44,842 bases of DNA from an uncultured Clostridia bacterium. GTDB lineage: Bacteria; Bacillota; Clostridia; Oscillospirales; Ruminococcaceae. The stretch spans positions 1-44,842 of the forward strand of contig CANQWC010000016.1 of assembly GCA_947627455.1 (NCBI GenBank). The letters are read 5' to 3'. The first letter of the stretch is position 1. Each line of letters opens with the position of its first letter. Below, piece after piece: positions 8,331 through 17,147 of the stretch. The translations under genes and the position numbers were made by a program. The notes beneath the pieces are model-generated. The model was not told the origin of the DNA, ran no database searches, and was given only the letters and a program-made list of their open reading frames with translations.

Positions 8331-10979
8331 TCAGTCTTTGATGAATTCTCCGATTATATCGGGCGCGGCCGCAAGGGCCTCGTCTATCTTGAATATATCC
8401 CCGATGCCCGCCATGGCGCTGTCGGGGCGTCCGCCGCCTCTGCCGCCGGTGATCGCGGCGATCTTTCCGACCGCCTTGCCCGACATAAAGCCTCTCGCGA
8501 CGGCCTCCTTGCCTGCGGTGACAACAAGGTTGCCCGCCTTGCCGTTCACCCCCGCGATAACGCAGACGATCTCGGGGTGCTTATCCCGAATCGCCTCGGC
8601 CATGAGCCGAATTTCATCGGGCTTCATCGGGTTGAACATCGCGGTGATGACCTTGACCCCCTTGACGTCGATGGTGCGGTCAAGAAGCGACTTCGAGCGC
8701 ATATCGGCGATGGCGGCCGAAAGCTCGTTCTTTTCCTTTTCGAGCGCCCTGATCTCCTCCATAAGCCCCTTGACCCTCGCGACAAGCTCGTTCTGGTTGG
8801 TGAGTTTGAGCAGCCCCGAGGCCTCGTTGAGGGTCTCAATCTGCCTGCCCATGACCTCTAAAACGCCCTTGCCCGTTACGGCTTCGATTCTTCTTACCCC
8901 TGCCGCGACCGAGCTCTCGGATACTATTTTAAACAGCCCCGCCTTTGAGGTGTTGTCAAGGTGCGTGCCCCCGCAGAACTCCATCGAGGCGTCGCCCATC
9001 GAGACGACCCTGACGGTCTCGCCGTATTTCTCGCCGAAGAGCGCCATCGCGCCAAGCTTTTTCGCCTCGTCGATAGGCAGAACCTGCGTCTTGATGTCAA
9101 GAGCACGAAGAATATAGCTGTTGACAAGCATCTCGACCCGCTGAATTTCGTCGAGGGTCATCGCGCTGAAGTGCGAAAAGTCGAACCTGAGCCTCTCGCT
9201 GTCGACGAGCTGGCCCGCCTGATGAACGTGATCGCCCAAAACGGTTCTCAGCGCCGCCTGCAAGAGGTGCGCGCAGGAGTGGTTTCTCATCACCGCGAGG
9301 CGGAACTCGGCGTCGACCTTGAAGCTTGCGCTCTGGCCGACCTCGATAGCTCCCTCGACGACCTTTACCTTGTGGGCGACCTTTCCGCCGACGGCTTTCT
9401 GCGTGTCGATGACTTCGCATCTGCCCGTCTTTGTGGTGATCTCGCCGCGGTCTCCGACCTGTCCGCCGCTCTCGGCATAGAACGGCGTGAGCTTTGAAAC
9501 GATATAAACCTCATCGCCCGCGCCCGCGGCCTCGATAAGCTCGTCGTCGGTCGCGATAAAGTCGATTACCGCCTCGGCCTCAAGCTTTTCATAGCCGACA
9601 AACTCGGTCGAATATTCCTTCGCGATCTTGTGGAAGACGGTTTCGTCGGCGCCCATATACTTCGAGTCGCCGCGAGCCGCCCTCGCGGTGTCCTTCTGAA
9701 CCTGAAGCGCCTCTTTGAAGCCCTCCTCGTCGCACTCAAAGCCGCGCTCCTCCAAAATCTCCCTCGTGAGGTCGATCGGGAAGCCGTAGGTATCGGAGAG
9801 GAAGAAGCACTTCTTTCCGTCGAGGACCTTTTCGCCCTTTGCGGCCATCTCGTCGATATAGCCGTTAAGCATCACAAGCCCGCGGTCGATGGTGTCGTTG
9901 AAGTTTCTCTCCTCGTTGGTGAGAAGTTTAACTATATAATCATATTTTTCGTCGAGCTCGCTATATTCGCCTTTTGAGCAGTCAACGACCGTTCTGACAA
10001 GGTCTTTGAGGAAGAGCCCCTCGATTCCGAGGAGCTTTCCGTGGCGGACAGCCCGCCTCAGAAGCCTTCTCATGACATAGCCCCTGCCCTCGTTCGAGGG
10101 AAGAACGCCGTCGGAGGCGAGGAATGTCACCGCCCTGATGTGGTCGGTGATGACGCGTATAGAGACGTCCTTTTTATGCTCTTTTCCGTACTCGCAGCCC
10201 GCAATCCTGCAAACGTGGTCTCTTATCGCCTTTACGGTGTCGACGTCGAAGATTGAATCGACGCCCTGCATAACCGTCGCGAGGCGCTCAAGGCCCATAC
10301 CCGTGTCGATATTCTTCTGCTTGAGCTCGGTATAGGTGCCGTCCTCGTGGCGCTCAAACTGGGTGAAAACAAGGTTCCAGACCTCCATATAGCGGTCGCA
10401 GTCGCAGCCGACGGTGCAGTCGGGCTTGCCGCAGCCGTATTCGGGGCCTCGGTCGTAATAAATCTCAGAGCAAGGGCCGCAGGGGCCGTCGATGCCCGCT
10501 TCCCAGAAGTTGTCCTCCTTTCCGAAGCGGAAAATCTTCTCCGTCGGAAGCCCGACCACCTCGTGCCAGATGTTCGCCGCCTCGTCGTCGTCCTCATAGA
10601 CGGTGACATAAAGCTTCTCCTCGGGAATTTCGAGGACCTTGGTGAAGTATTCCCATGCCCACGGAATAGCCTCTTTCTTGAAATAATCGCCGAAAGAGAA
10701 GTTGCCGAGCATCTCAAAGAAAGTGCCGTGGCGAGCGGTCTTGCCGACGTTTTCGATGTCGTTTGTCCTGATGCACTTCTGGCAGGTGGTCATTCTCGTC
10801 CTCGGCGGAACCTCCTGACCCGTGAAGTAAGGCTTTAAGGGCGCCATTCCCGCGATGGTGAGCAGAGCGCTCTTGTCGTTTTGGGGCACAAGGGGATAGC
10901 TTTTATGCCTCAGGCACCCCTTTGACTCCATGAACGTAAGAAAGCTCTCGCGAAGCTCATTAAGTCCTGTCCATTTCAT
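8331..10979 (-). CDS. alaS: Alanyl-tRNA synthetase
   Basis: An 882-aa protein, full AlaRS length. It begins LRESFLTFMESKGCLRHKSYPLVP, has the class II catalytic core with TCQKCIRTNDIENVGKTARH, the editing-domain zinc motifs HSCAHLLQ and CGGTH, and a C-terminal DHH-type domain. It charges tRNA-Ala and clears mischarged Ser or Gly. It is preceded by a T-box leader and a consensus promoter (10991-11265), so expression should rise when tRNA-Ala is uncharged. HIT and PRT genes follow in the same unit. Confidence 0.98.
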   Translation of the reverse strand: MKWTGLNELRESFLTFMESKGCLRHKSYPLVPQNDKSALLTIAGMAPLKPYFTGQEVPPRTRMTTCQKCIRTNDIENVGKTARHGTFFEMLGNFSFGDYFKKEAIPWAWEYFTKVLEIPEEKLYVTVYEDDDEAANIWHEVVGLPTEKIFRFGKEDNFWEAGIDGPCGPCSEIYYDRGPEYGCGKPDCTVGCDCDRYMEVWNLVFTQFERHEDGTYTELKQKNIDTGMGLERLATVMQGVDSIFDVDTVKAIRDHVCRIAGCEYGKEHKKDVSIRVITDHIRAVTFLASDGVLPSNEGRGYVMRRLLRRAVRHGKLLGIEGLFLKDLVRTVVDCSKGEYSELDEKYDYIVKLLTNEERNFNDTIDRGLVMLNGYIDEMAAKGEKVLDGKKCFFLSDTYGFPIDLTREILEERGFECDEEGFKEALQVQKDTARAARGDSKYMGADETVFHKIAKEYSTEFVGYEKLEAEAVIDFIATDDELIEAAGAGDEVYIVSKLTPFYAESGGQVGDRGEITTKTGRCEVIDTQKAVGGKVAHKVKVVEGAIEVGQSASFKVDAEFRLAVMRNHSCAHLLQAALRTVLGDHVHQAGQLVDSERLRFDFSHFSAMTLDEIQRVEMLVNSYILRALDIKTQVLPIDEAKKLGAMALFGEKYGETVRVVSMGDASMEFCGGTHLDNTSKAGLFKIVSESSVAAGVRRIEAVTGKGVLEVMGRQIETLNEASGLLKLTNQNELVARVKGLMEEIRALEKEKNELSAAIADMRSKSLLDRTIDVKGVKVITAMFNPMKPDEIRLMAEAIRDKHPEIVCVIAGVNGKAGNLVVTAGKEAVARGFMSGKAVGKIAAITGGRGGGRPDSAMAGIGDIFKIDEALAAAPDIIGEFIKD

Positions 10980-10990
10980 AATCTTTCAGA

Positions 10991-11230
10991 TCCTTTCAAA
11001 GTTCTTCCGAAAAAATAAAACACTCGTCCCAAAAAATTGGGGCGAGGTCAATCGCTGTACCACCCAAATTCGCGGGAAAAACCCGCCTCATCAGCCCTTT
11101 AACGCAGGGAAAACGCCGCGGTTTTCCGCGGGGCTCGGGGGTAGCACCCGCACGCCCTCCCGCGCTCGCACCGTCCGCGCGGTCTCTTAAGAAAGCATTT
11201 GCGGTCATTCCCGTCATCGCCTGTCATCAC
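10991..11230 (-). promoter_or_regulatory. T-box leader, alanine type, upstream of alaS
   Basis: The reverse strand carries the T-box core GGGTGGTACAGCG at 11053-11065. Just downstream is a terminator hairpin (CTCGCCCC pairing with GGGACGAG, 11023-11046) followed by a U-rich run. The stem I region contains GGTGCGAGC, like a T-box stem I distal loop, and a GCT triplet in GGTGCTACC that would be the alanine specifier. Uncharged tRNA-Ala should stabilise the antiterminator and allow alaS transcription. The T-box core is certain by motif; the specifier position is inferred. Confidence 0.88.
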
Positions 11231-11236
11231 CATATG

Positions 11237-11265
11237 ATTATATCGGGGAAAATCCGATTTGTCAA
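11237..11265 (-). promoter_or_regulatory. Promoter of the T-box/alaS unit
   Basis: On the reverse strand, -35 TTGACA (11260-11265) and -10 TATAAT (11237-11242) are separated by 17 bp, a perfect consensus. It places the transcription start near 11230, at the beginning of the T-box leader. Confidence 0.9.
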
Positions 11266-11269
11266 GAGG

Positions 11270-11416
11270 GTTTTACAGAGTGGGAGTGCCCATTCCGCAC
11301 ACATTATCCTCAGCATTTGAAAACGTCGCCATAGGCGACACCTTGAAATTCTGACATCTGACCTCTAATTTCTGTCTTCTTGATGTGGCCGCATCGGCCA
11401 CATCAATTTTTCTCCC
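11270..11416. repeat. Intergenic hairpins and copy of the 7-mer/palindrome repeat
   Basis: No gene. A hairpin GTCGCC-ATA-GGCGAC is at 11325-11339. Pyrimidine-rich 7-mer-like text (CTGACATCTGACCTCTAATTT) is followed at 11380-11406 by a perfect palindrome with 12-bp arms (TTGATGTGGCCG) and CAT loop, the same family as at 7106-7134. It lies between rlmH and the alaS promoter and may act as a terminator-like separator. Confidence 0.75.
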
Positions 11417-11902
11417 TCACTTGTGATATTTTCCGCCGCCCAGAATCGAGAACGCGCGGTAGATCTGTTCATGCAGCACCACCCTCGCGAGCTGGTGCGG
11501 CAGGGTCATTTTTGAAAGCCCGAGCCTCATATCCGCCGATTTTTTAATCTCCTCATCGAGGCCGAACGAGCTTCCGATGATAAAATTGATGACGCTCGAA
11601 CCGCTCACCGCCGTCCTCTCGATTTTTTCGGCGAGCTCCTCGCTTGAAATCTGCGGCGCTTCAACGCATAGCGCGATGTTATACGCGCCCTTCTGCGAAA
11701 GATAGGGTTTCATCGCCCCTGCCTCGGCCGAAAGTGCCGCTTTTATCTCGTTTTGCGAGGGCTTCTGGCCGAGGCGAGCCTCCGCAAGCTCGACCACGCC
11801 GAACCTGCAATACCCCCCAAGCCGCTTCGCGTATTCCTCGCAGGCCTCGCGCCAGTAGCTTTCCTTGAGCTTTCCGACGCAGATAATATTCACCGCCGTC
11901 AT
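11417..11902 (-). CDS. rlmH: 23S rRNA (pseudouridine1915-N3)-methyltransferase
   Basis: A 161-aa SPOUT methyltransferase with the hallmark C-terminus LPHQLARVVLHEQIYRAF...YHK and the glycine-rich knot segment FIIGSSFGLDEE. RlmH methylates pseudouridine 1915 in helix 69 of 23S rRNA in assembled ribosomes. Length is normal. It overlaps the end of the WalJ-like gene by 1 bp, an arrangement seen in many Firmicutes. Confidence 0.95.
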   Translation of the reverse strand: MTAVNIICVGKLKESYWREACEEYAKRLGGYCRFGVVELAEARLGQKPSQNEIKAALSAEAGAMKPYLSQKGAYNIALCVEAPQISSEELAEKIERTAVSGSSVINFIIGSSFGLDEEIKKSADMRLGLSKMTLPHQLARVVLHEQIYRAFSILGGGKYHK

Positions 11903-12681
11903 CAGAACACCACCCCAAGCCCCTCGGTCTCAACGGGGGCGATATTGAGCATATAGTCGCGGTTGCGGACGAAATCGCCGCCAAGCTCGCGAAGAAGCGT
12001 GTTTTCGGCGACCCTCGGCGTGTTGTTTTCGCGGCTGAGGTGCCCGAGTATTATCCTCTGCGTGCCGCTCTCGATTAGCCGCCTGACCTCTTTTGCGCTG
12101 TCGGCGTTTGAAAGGTGCCCGAGCCGTGAGGCTATCCTCTGCTTCAAAATATAGGGGTAATGCCCGTTTCTGAGCATCGATTCATCATAATTCGACTCTA
12201 AAAGAACGAGATCAGAGCCCAAAAGCGCCGAGTCTACCTCCTCGCTGATATAGCCGAGGTCGGTGCATACGCAGCAGACCTTCCCGTCGGGGGTATGTAT
12301 CTTATAGCCGACGCTTTCAACGGCGTCGTGGGGGGTTCTGAACGCGGCGACAAAATAGCCCCCGACCTCTTTTCCGCCGCCGATCTCCTCGGCCTCGCCG
12401 CAAAGATCGCCGTGTTCTTCAAGATAGTTAAGCGTTCCTGCCGAGGCGAAAACGGGCGTGTTAAAGGTCTTCGTGAAGATTTTCAGCCCGCCGATGTGGT
12501 CCGAGTGGTCATGGGTGATGAACACCGCGCGAACCGCTTCGGGCGGGATATCGTTTTGCCTGAGCGCGCAGACAAGCTTTTTGCAGCTCGCGCCCGCGTC
12601 AATTAAAATTCCGCCCTCGGGGGTGCCGATGAAGTGAGAATTTCCCGAGCTCGACGAAAAAAGCGGGTATATCCTTGCCAA
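11902..12681 (-). CDS. MBL fold metallo-hydrolase (WalJ/YycJ-like)
   Basis: A 259-aa metallo-beta-lactamase fold protein. The metal site THDHSDHIGG is at residues 56-65, with the N-terminal FSSSSGNSHFI typical of YycJ/WalJ, a 5'-3' exonuclease-type family linked to mismatch repair and chromosome maintenance. It starts with TTG at 12681 behind GGAAG. rlmH follows directly with a 1-bp overlap. Exact substrate is not established from sequence. Confidence 0.88.
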   Translation of the reverse strand: MARIYPLFSSSSGNSHFIGTPEGGILIDAGASCKKLVCALRQNDIPPEAVRAVFITHDHSDHIGGLKIFTKTFNTPVFASAGTLNYLEEHGDLCGEAEEIGGGKEVGGYFVAAFRTPHDAVESVGYKIHTPDGKVCCVCTDLGYISEEVDSALLGSDLVLLESNYDESMLRNGHYPYILKQRIASRLGHLSNADSAKEVRRLIESGTQRIILGHLSRENNTPRVAENTLLRELGGDFVRNRDYMLNIAPVETEGLGVVF

Positions 12682-12709
12682 ATCAGTCTTCCTTTCAAAA
12701 AGAAAGCTG

Positions 12710-12871
12710 TCAGAGAGACAGCTTATGCTCTGTTATACAGTTTAAAATAATTGCGATGTTTTCCTCGACGGGTTTCTCGCCGTCAAGCTCATAAAACGGC
12801 CTTTTCGCGAGCCTTGCGCGGGCCTTCCGCATACCGCGATTCCGCTCATCCGACCCTGCGGGCGCTGTCAT
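12710..12871 (-). CDS. Possible small ORF after murA (53 aa)
   Basis: This reverse-strand ORF runs from an ATG inside the last codons of murA (ATGACAGCGCCC, start 12871) to TGA at 12710-12712, giving 53 aa with a basic N-terminal half (RKARARLAKRPF) and a C-terminal half EENIAIILNCITEHKLSL. It overlaps murA by about 26 bp and fills most of the gap before the WalJ-like gene. An internal ATG gives a 40-aa version. No recognisable family; Shine-Dalgarno is weak. It may be an uncharacterised small protein or chance. Confidence 0.35.
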   Translation of the reverse strand: MTAPAGSDERNRGMRKARARLAKRPFYELDGEKPVEENIAIILNCITEHKLSL

Positions 12872-14126
12872 AGTCGTTCACCCTCGTGATATCAGCCCCG
12901 AGAGCGCGAAGCTTATCGTCGATGTTCTCATATCCGCGCTCGATGTGATATATCTCCTCGACTACCGTCGTGCCGCTCGCCATAAGCCCCGCGATGACAA
13001 GGGCCGCGCCTGCTCTGAGGTCGGTCGCCTTGACGGTCGCTCCCGAAAGCTCTGAAACTCCCTGAATTACGGCGGTCGTGCCCTCAACGGTTATATCCGC
13101 GCCGAAGCGCCGAAGCTCGTTGACATATCTGAATCGGTTGTCGAATATATTGTCGGTGACGACGCTTGTCCCCTCCGCGGTGGTGAGCATGGTTGAAAAC
13201 TGGGGCTGCATATCCGTCGGGAACCCGGGGTGGGGCATCGTTTTGATGCTTGCCTTCATCATTCTCTCGTCGCAGCGAACGTGAATGCTGTCGTCGAATT
13301 CCTCGACAAAAGCGCCCGACTTGCGAAGCTTGTCGGTGATGGACTCAAGGTGCTTCGGAATTACGTTCTTGATGAGAACGTCGCCCCTCGTCGCCGCCGC
13401 GGCAACCATATATGTCCCCGCTTCGATCGGGTCGGGAATTACGCCGTAGGTCGCGCCGTGGAGGAATTTAACGCCTCTTATCTTGATGACGTCGGTGCCC
13501 GCGCCCATTATGTCGGCGCCCATCGAGTTCAAAAAGTTAGCAAGGTCAACTATCTGCGGCTCCTTCGCGGCGTTTTCGATGACGGTGAGGCCCTCGGCCT
13601 TTACCGCCGCGAACATCGCGTTGATAGTGCCGCCGACGGTCACGATGTCAAAGTAAATCTGGCTGCCGATGAGGCTGTCGGCCCGAAGGCTTACAACGCC
13701 GCCGTCGATAGCGTGCCTTGCGCCCAAAAGGTTGAACGCCTTAAGGTGCTGGTCAATCGGCCTGTCGCCGAGGTCGCAGCCCCCGGGCATGGGAACGTCC
13801 GCCTTGAGGAACCTTCCCAAAAGGGTACCGAGAAAATAGCTCGATGCGCGGCAGGCCCTCGCGAGTTCATAGGGAACAACGGGGTCTGAGATGCCGCGGG
13901 TGTCAATGCGGATCGTGTTTTTGTCGATTATCTTGATGCTTGCGCCCATCTCATAAAGAATTTTTATGCAGACGCTTATATCCTGAATCTCAGGGACGTT
14001 TTCAAGCACGCAGGGCTCGTCCGAAAGAATTGTCGCCGCAACTATCGCGACTGCGGCGTTCTTTGCTCCGCTGATCGAGACCTCGCCTCTTAAAGGCTTG
14101 CCGCCCTTGATTACAAACTTTTCCAT
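12846..14126 (-). CDS. murA: UDP-N-acetylglucosamine 1-carboxyvinyltransferase
   Basis: A 426-aa protein of normal MurA length. SGAKNAAV (Lys22, Asn23) binds UDP-GlcNAc, and the active-site loop is PGGCDLGDRPID with catalytic Cys117, the fosfomycin target. MurA transfers enolpyruvate from PEP to UDP-GlcNAc, the first committed step of peptidoglycan synthesis. Several residues (ACRASSYFLGTLLGRF) resemble the second Firmicutes paralogue group, so this could be MurA2 (MurZ). A promoter lies at 14174-14202. It is divergent from the sugar kinase. Confidence 0.93.
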   Translation of the reverse strand: MEKFVIKGGKPLRGEVSISGAKNAAVAIVAATILSDEPCVLENVPEIQDISVCIKILYEMGASIKIIDKNTIRIDTRGISDPVVPYELARACRASSYFLGTLLGRFLKADVPMPGGCDLGDRPIDQHLKAFNLLGARHAIDGGVVSLRADSLIGSQIYFDIVTVGGTINAMFAAVKAEGLTVIENAAKEPQIVDLANFLNSMGADIMGAGTDVIKIRGVKFLHGATYGVIPDPIEAGTYMVAAAATRGDVLIKNVIPKHLESITDKLRKSGAFVEEFDDSIHVRCDERMMKASIKTMPHPGFPTDMQPQFSTMLTTAEGTSVVTDNIFDNRFRYVNELRRFGADITVEGTTAVIQGVSELSGATVKATDLRAGAALVIAGLMASGTTVVEEIYHIERGYENIDDKLRALGADITRVNDYDSARRVG

Positions 14127-14173
14127 ACAATCTCTATCTCCAAACGGGATCGCCCGAATATTTCAATAACTAT

Positions 14174-14202
14174 ATTCTACCACCGATTTGAAAAAATAGC
14201 AA
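14174..14202 (-). promoter_or_regulatory. Putative murA promoter
   Basis: On the reverse strand, -35-like TTGCTA (14197-14202), 17-bp spacer and -10 TAGAAT (14174-14179) lie about 50 bp upstream of the murA start. Confidence 0.5.
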
Positions 14203-14247
14203 TTACAAAACAGTAACAAATTTTTTCGTCGGGTCTTTACTATATTA

Positions 14248-14268
14248 GCACATATTTTTATTATGTGC
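14248..14268. promoter_or_regulatory. Inverted repeat between murA and the kinase gene
   Basis: GCACATA (14248-14254) and TATGTGC (14262-14268) form a perfect 7-bp inverted repeat with a 7-nt AT spacer. It sits in the divergent intergenic region, about 20 bp upstream of the kinase -35 box. It could be an operator for a sugar-responsive regulator or a small hairpin; no regulator is encoded nearby. Confidence 0.4.
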
Positions 14269-14289
14269 AACCCCTTTTTTTCAGTTTTC

Positions 14290-14318
14290 TTGACTTATTT
14301 TGAAATTCAGGGTATAAT
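14290..14318 (+). promoter_or_regulatory. Promoter of the FGGY kinase gene
   Basis: -35 TTGACT (14290-14295), 17-bp spacer, -10 TATAAT (14313-14318), about 54 bp upstream of the chosen ATG at 14372. Confidence 0.8.
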
Positions 14319-14371
14319 TGAAGCGTCATTATAACTCGGCAAACATTATAAATGAATCGGAGGACAGAAAA

Positions 14372-15928
14372 ATGACTTCATTTCTCGGAATTGAATTCGG
14401 CTCGACGAGGATAAAGGCTATTCTCATCGACGAAAAGGCAAATGTCATCGCTTCGGGCGCCCACGACTGGGAAAACCGCCTCGAAAACGGCGTATGGACC
14501 TACAGCCTCGACGATATCCGCGAGGGGCTTCAGGACGCCTACGCAAACGTCGCAAAGGATTATAAGGAGAAGACGGGCGAGACACTTACGGCCGTCGGCT
14601 CAATGGGCATCAGCGCGATGATGCACGGCTATATGCCGTTTGACGCCGAGGGCAGGCTTCTGACGCCCTTCCGCACATGGCGCAACACCATCACGGCGGA
14701 GGCTTCGGAGAAGCTTTCAGAGCTCTTCGGGTTCAATATTCCTCAGCGCTGGTCGATAGCTCACCTCTATCAGGCTATTCTCAACGGCGAGGAGCATGTC
14801 TCTGAAATCAAGAGCGTACTGACCCTCGCGGGATATATTCAGTGGGTGCTCACGGGAAGAAAGATCGTCGGCGTCGGCGAGGCCTCGGGAATGTTCCCGA
14901 TCGACTCGAAGACCTGCGGCTATGATGAGGAAATGCTCGATAAGTTTGACGAGCTCATCGCGAAAAAGGGCTTCGGTTGGAAGATTCGCGACGTTCTGCC
15001 CGAGGTCGCCGTCGCGGGTGAGACCGCGGGAATGCTCACCGAAGAGGGCGCAAGGTTCCTCGACCCGACGGGGGCGCTTAAGGCGGGAATACCCCTTTGC
15101 CCGCCCGAGGGCGACGCAGGCACGGGAATGGTCGCGACGGACAGCGTTAGAGCGCGCACGGGCAACGTCTCGGCGGGCACGTCGGTGTTCGCGATGATAG
15201 TTCTCGAAAAGGCGCTTTCAAAGCTCTACCCCGAAATAGACATGGTGACCACCCCGAGCGGCGCACCCGTCGCGATGGTGCACTGCAACAACTGCTGCAC
15301 CGACCTCGACGCGTGGATGAAGATATTCATGGAATTTGCCGAGCTCTCGGGCCACCCGATGCGCAAGCCCGACCTCTATGACCTGCTGCTCAAGAACGCT
15401 ATGAACGGCGACCCCGACTGCGGCGGCCTCACGAGCTGTAACTATTTCTCGGGCGAGCCGATAACCCACCTCGACGAGGGCAGACCGATGCTTTTAAGGC
15501 GCCCCGACTCGGAATTCAACATCGCAAACCTCATCAGAAACAACCTGTTTTCGGCCCTCGCGACGCTTAAAATCGGGCTTGATATTCTTCTTGCCGAGAA
15601 CGTAGGGATCGACAAGATCCTCGGCCACGGGGGGTACTTCAAGACCAAGGGAGTCGGCCAGAAGCTTTTGGCGGCCGCGATGAAAACGCCCGTCTCGACG
15701 ATGGAGACCGCGGGCGAGGGCGGCGCATGGGGCATGGCTATTCTCGCGAAGTTTGCCGTCGACGGCGGCGGAATGAGCCTCGAGGATTACCTCGACGAAA
15801 AGGTCTTCGCGGGCATGAAAGCCGTCACCGAGCAGCCCGACCCGCGCGATGTTGCGGGCTTCGAGGCGTATATGAAGAATTACGCGAAGATGCTCAGGGC
15901 GGAAGAAGCAGCGGTGAAGAGCTACTGA
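14372..15928 (+). CDS. FGGY family carbohydrate kinase
   Basis: A 518-aa protein starting [20 protein letters not shown], with the FGGY phosphate-1 loop [10 protein letters not shown], a [12 protein letters not shown] phosphate-2 segment and [19 protein letters not shown] near the C-terminus. FGGY kinases phosphorylate sugars such as xylulose, ribulose, gluconate or rhamnulose; the substrate cannot be fixed here. The start is the ATG at 14372 because GGAGG lies 9 nt upstream; the in-frame extension upstream begins beyond the promoter -10 box. It is monocistronic, with a bidirectional terminator downstream. Confidence 0.9.
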   Translation: MTSFLGIEFGSTRIKAILIDEKANVIASGAHDWENRLENGVWTYSLDDIREGLQDAYANVAKDYKEKTGETLTAVGSMGISAMMHGYMPFDAEGRLLTPFRTWRNTITAEASEKLSELFGFNIPQRWSIAHLYQAILNGEEHVSEIKSVLTLAGYIQWVLTGRKIVGVGEASGMFPIDSKTCGYDEEMLDKFDELIAKKGFGWKIRDVLPEVAVAGETAGMLTEEGARFLDPTGALKAGIPLCPPEGDAGTGMVATDSVRARTGNVSAGTSVFAMIVLEKALSKLYPEIDMVTTPSGAPVAMVHCNNCCTDLDAWMKIFMEFAELSGHPMRKPDLYDLLLKNAMNGDPDCGGLTSCNYFSGEPITHLDEGRPMLLRRPDSEFNIANLIRNNLFSALATLKIGLDILLAENVGIDKILGHGGYFKTKGVGQKLLAAAMKTPVSTMETAGEGGAWGMAILAKFAVDGGGMSLEDYLDEKVFAGMKAVTEQPDPRDVAGFEAYMKNYAKMLRAEEAAVKSY

Positions 15929-15975
15929 AAACTGAGGGGTCAACGCATAATTTATCAGTATAACAAATAAAAATT

Positions 15976-16005
15976 ACCCGCCGTGCTCTTTGGGGTGCGG
16001 CGGGT
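15976..16005. terminator. Bidirectional terminator between kinase and lipid kinase genes
   Basis: Perfect 8-bp arms ACCCGCCG (15976-15983) and CGGCGGGT (15998-16005) with a 14-nt loop, followed by GTTTTTCT on the forward strand and AATTTTTATT on the reverse strand. It serves the convergent kinase (forward) and lipid kinase (reverse) genes. Confidence 0.85.
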
Positions 16006-16011
16006 GTTTTT

Positions 16012-16902
16012 CTATTTCTGCGGGATTATGATGCTCAGGGCGCGGGAGCGGCAGGTTATGCGGGTCTCGGTGAACGAGCCGCCGCTCTCGCCGTCGAGGG
16101 TCCACGCGAGGGGCTTTTCGCTTCGGAAGGTGATGTCGGCGGTCTTGAAATACTCAAAACAGTCGGCGTAGAAGTCCTTCTTCATGACCGCGGTGAGAAT
16201 TTTGTTAAGGTCGATGGGGTTGCGCGGGTTCTTCACGAGAAGAACCTCGAAGAGGCCGTCGTCAAGGGCGATGTCCTTCGGCAGAAGATTTTTCATTCCC
16301 GCGACCTGCAGGGTATTCGTCACGAGGCCGAGGATATATTCGCCCTCGCCCGAACGCTCATCGGAAGAAAAACTCACATGATAGGGCGTTATATTCGGCA
16401 GAGAGGCCGCGCCCGAGATGAGATAGGCAAAGTAGCCGACGGCGTTTTTGGTGTTCTGGGGAGTGGCGTATGTGACCTCGGTGAAAGCGCCGAAGCCCGC
16501 GACATAGGTGAAGTATCTGCCGTTCATGCAGCCGATGTCATAGGCGAACGGCACGCCGTCTGAGGCGACCCTTGCGGCGGCGAGCGCCTGCATCGGCAGG
16601 CCCATCGAGTGGGAGAAATCGTTTGTCGAGCCGCAGGGGATATAGCCGAACGGGCGGTCGCTTCCGCCCGAGATAAAGCCGTTTATCGCGCAGTTGAGGG
16701 TTCCGTCTCCGCCCGCGACGACAACCCTGTCGACCTTTTGGCAGAGCCTCTTCGCGGTCGCCATGATGTCTTCGCCCGATTGAGACGGGTGGGCGATGAC
16801 GTCCCAGCCCTTTGAGGTATACAGGTTAAGGATCTTGCCCAGATTTCGCCCGACGGTCTGCATGCCCGAGTGGGGGTTATATAATAATAGTAGAGTTTTC
16901 AT
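16012..16902 (-). CDS. YegS/BmrU-type lipid kinase (diacylglycerol kinase family)
   Basis: A 296-aa protein with the diacylglycerol-kinase catalytic signature GGDGT at residues 64-68 and GSTNDF shortly after. It begins LLLLYNPHSG, as in the DagK/YegS/BmrU family. The family phosphorylates diacylglycerol or related lipids for phospholipid turnover. Length is typical. It is convergent with the FGGY kinase, and its promoter region abuts the GC-hairpin element at 17023-17116. Confidence 0.9.
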   Translation of the reverse strand: MKTLLLLYNPHSGMQTVGRNLGKILNLYTSKGWDVIAHPSQSGEDIMATAKRLCQKVDRVVVAGGDGTLNCAINGFISGGSDRPFGYIPCGSTNDFSHSMGLPMQALAAARVASDGVPFAYDIGCMNGRYFTYVAGFGAFTEVTYATPQNTKNAVGYFAYLISGAASLPNITPYHVSFSSDERSGEGEYILGLVTNTLQVAGMKNLLPKDIALDDGLFEVLLVKNPRNPIDLNKILTAVMKKDFYADCFEYFKTADITFRSEKPLAWTLDGESGGSFTETRITCRSRALSIIIPQK

Positions 16903-16949
16903 TCTGCACCTCGGTGGGAGTATTAGCTGAATTTTAATCGTCGCATTTG

Positions 16950-17013
16950 TATTCTGATATCTAACTTCTAATTTCTAATTTCTAACTTCTCGATGTGGCC
17001 TTTCGGCCGCATC
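16950..17013. repeat. 7-bp tandem repeat plus palindrome (third copy)
   Basis: TCTAACT/TCTAATT units repeat with a 7-bp period at about 16960-16989, followed by GATGTGGCC-TTTC-GGCCGCATC (16992-17013). It belongs to the same family as 7106-7265 and 11345-11406, and directly precedes the four-helix element. Confidence 0.75.
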
Positions 17014-17022
17014 GGCCGCAGC

Positions 17023-17116
17023 GGGCGGAGCCCGCGCGCCCCGAAGGGGCGCGCCCCCGAGGCGCCCGAAGGGCGCCTCGGGCCGCCGCCGCGAAGCGGC
17101 GGCGGGGGCTCCGCCC
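17023..17116. repeat. Contiguous four-helix GC hairpin element A
   Basis: Outer arms GGGCGGAGCCC (17023-17033) and GGGCTCCGCCC (17106-17116) are exact complements. Between them are three perfect hairpins with almost no spacers: 17034-17054 (9-bp stem), 17056-17082 (12-bp stem) and 17083-17105 (10-bp stem), each closed by a GAA triloop. Only one base (17055) is unpaired between helices. It lies between the lipid kinase start and the end of the malic enzyme gene. See element B at 19834-19922. Confidence 0.9.
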
Positions 17117-17147
17117 TTGCTTTGTTACCTGCCTCAGCTCTGTTATT

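Noticed and set aside
14318-14371. Upstream in-frame start for the FGGY kinase
   Set aside because: It begins at the promoter -10 box, so cannot be in the transcript; GGAGG points to ATG 14372.
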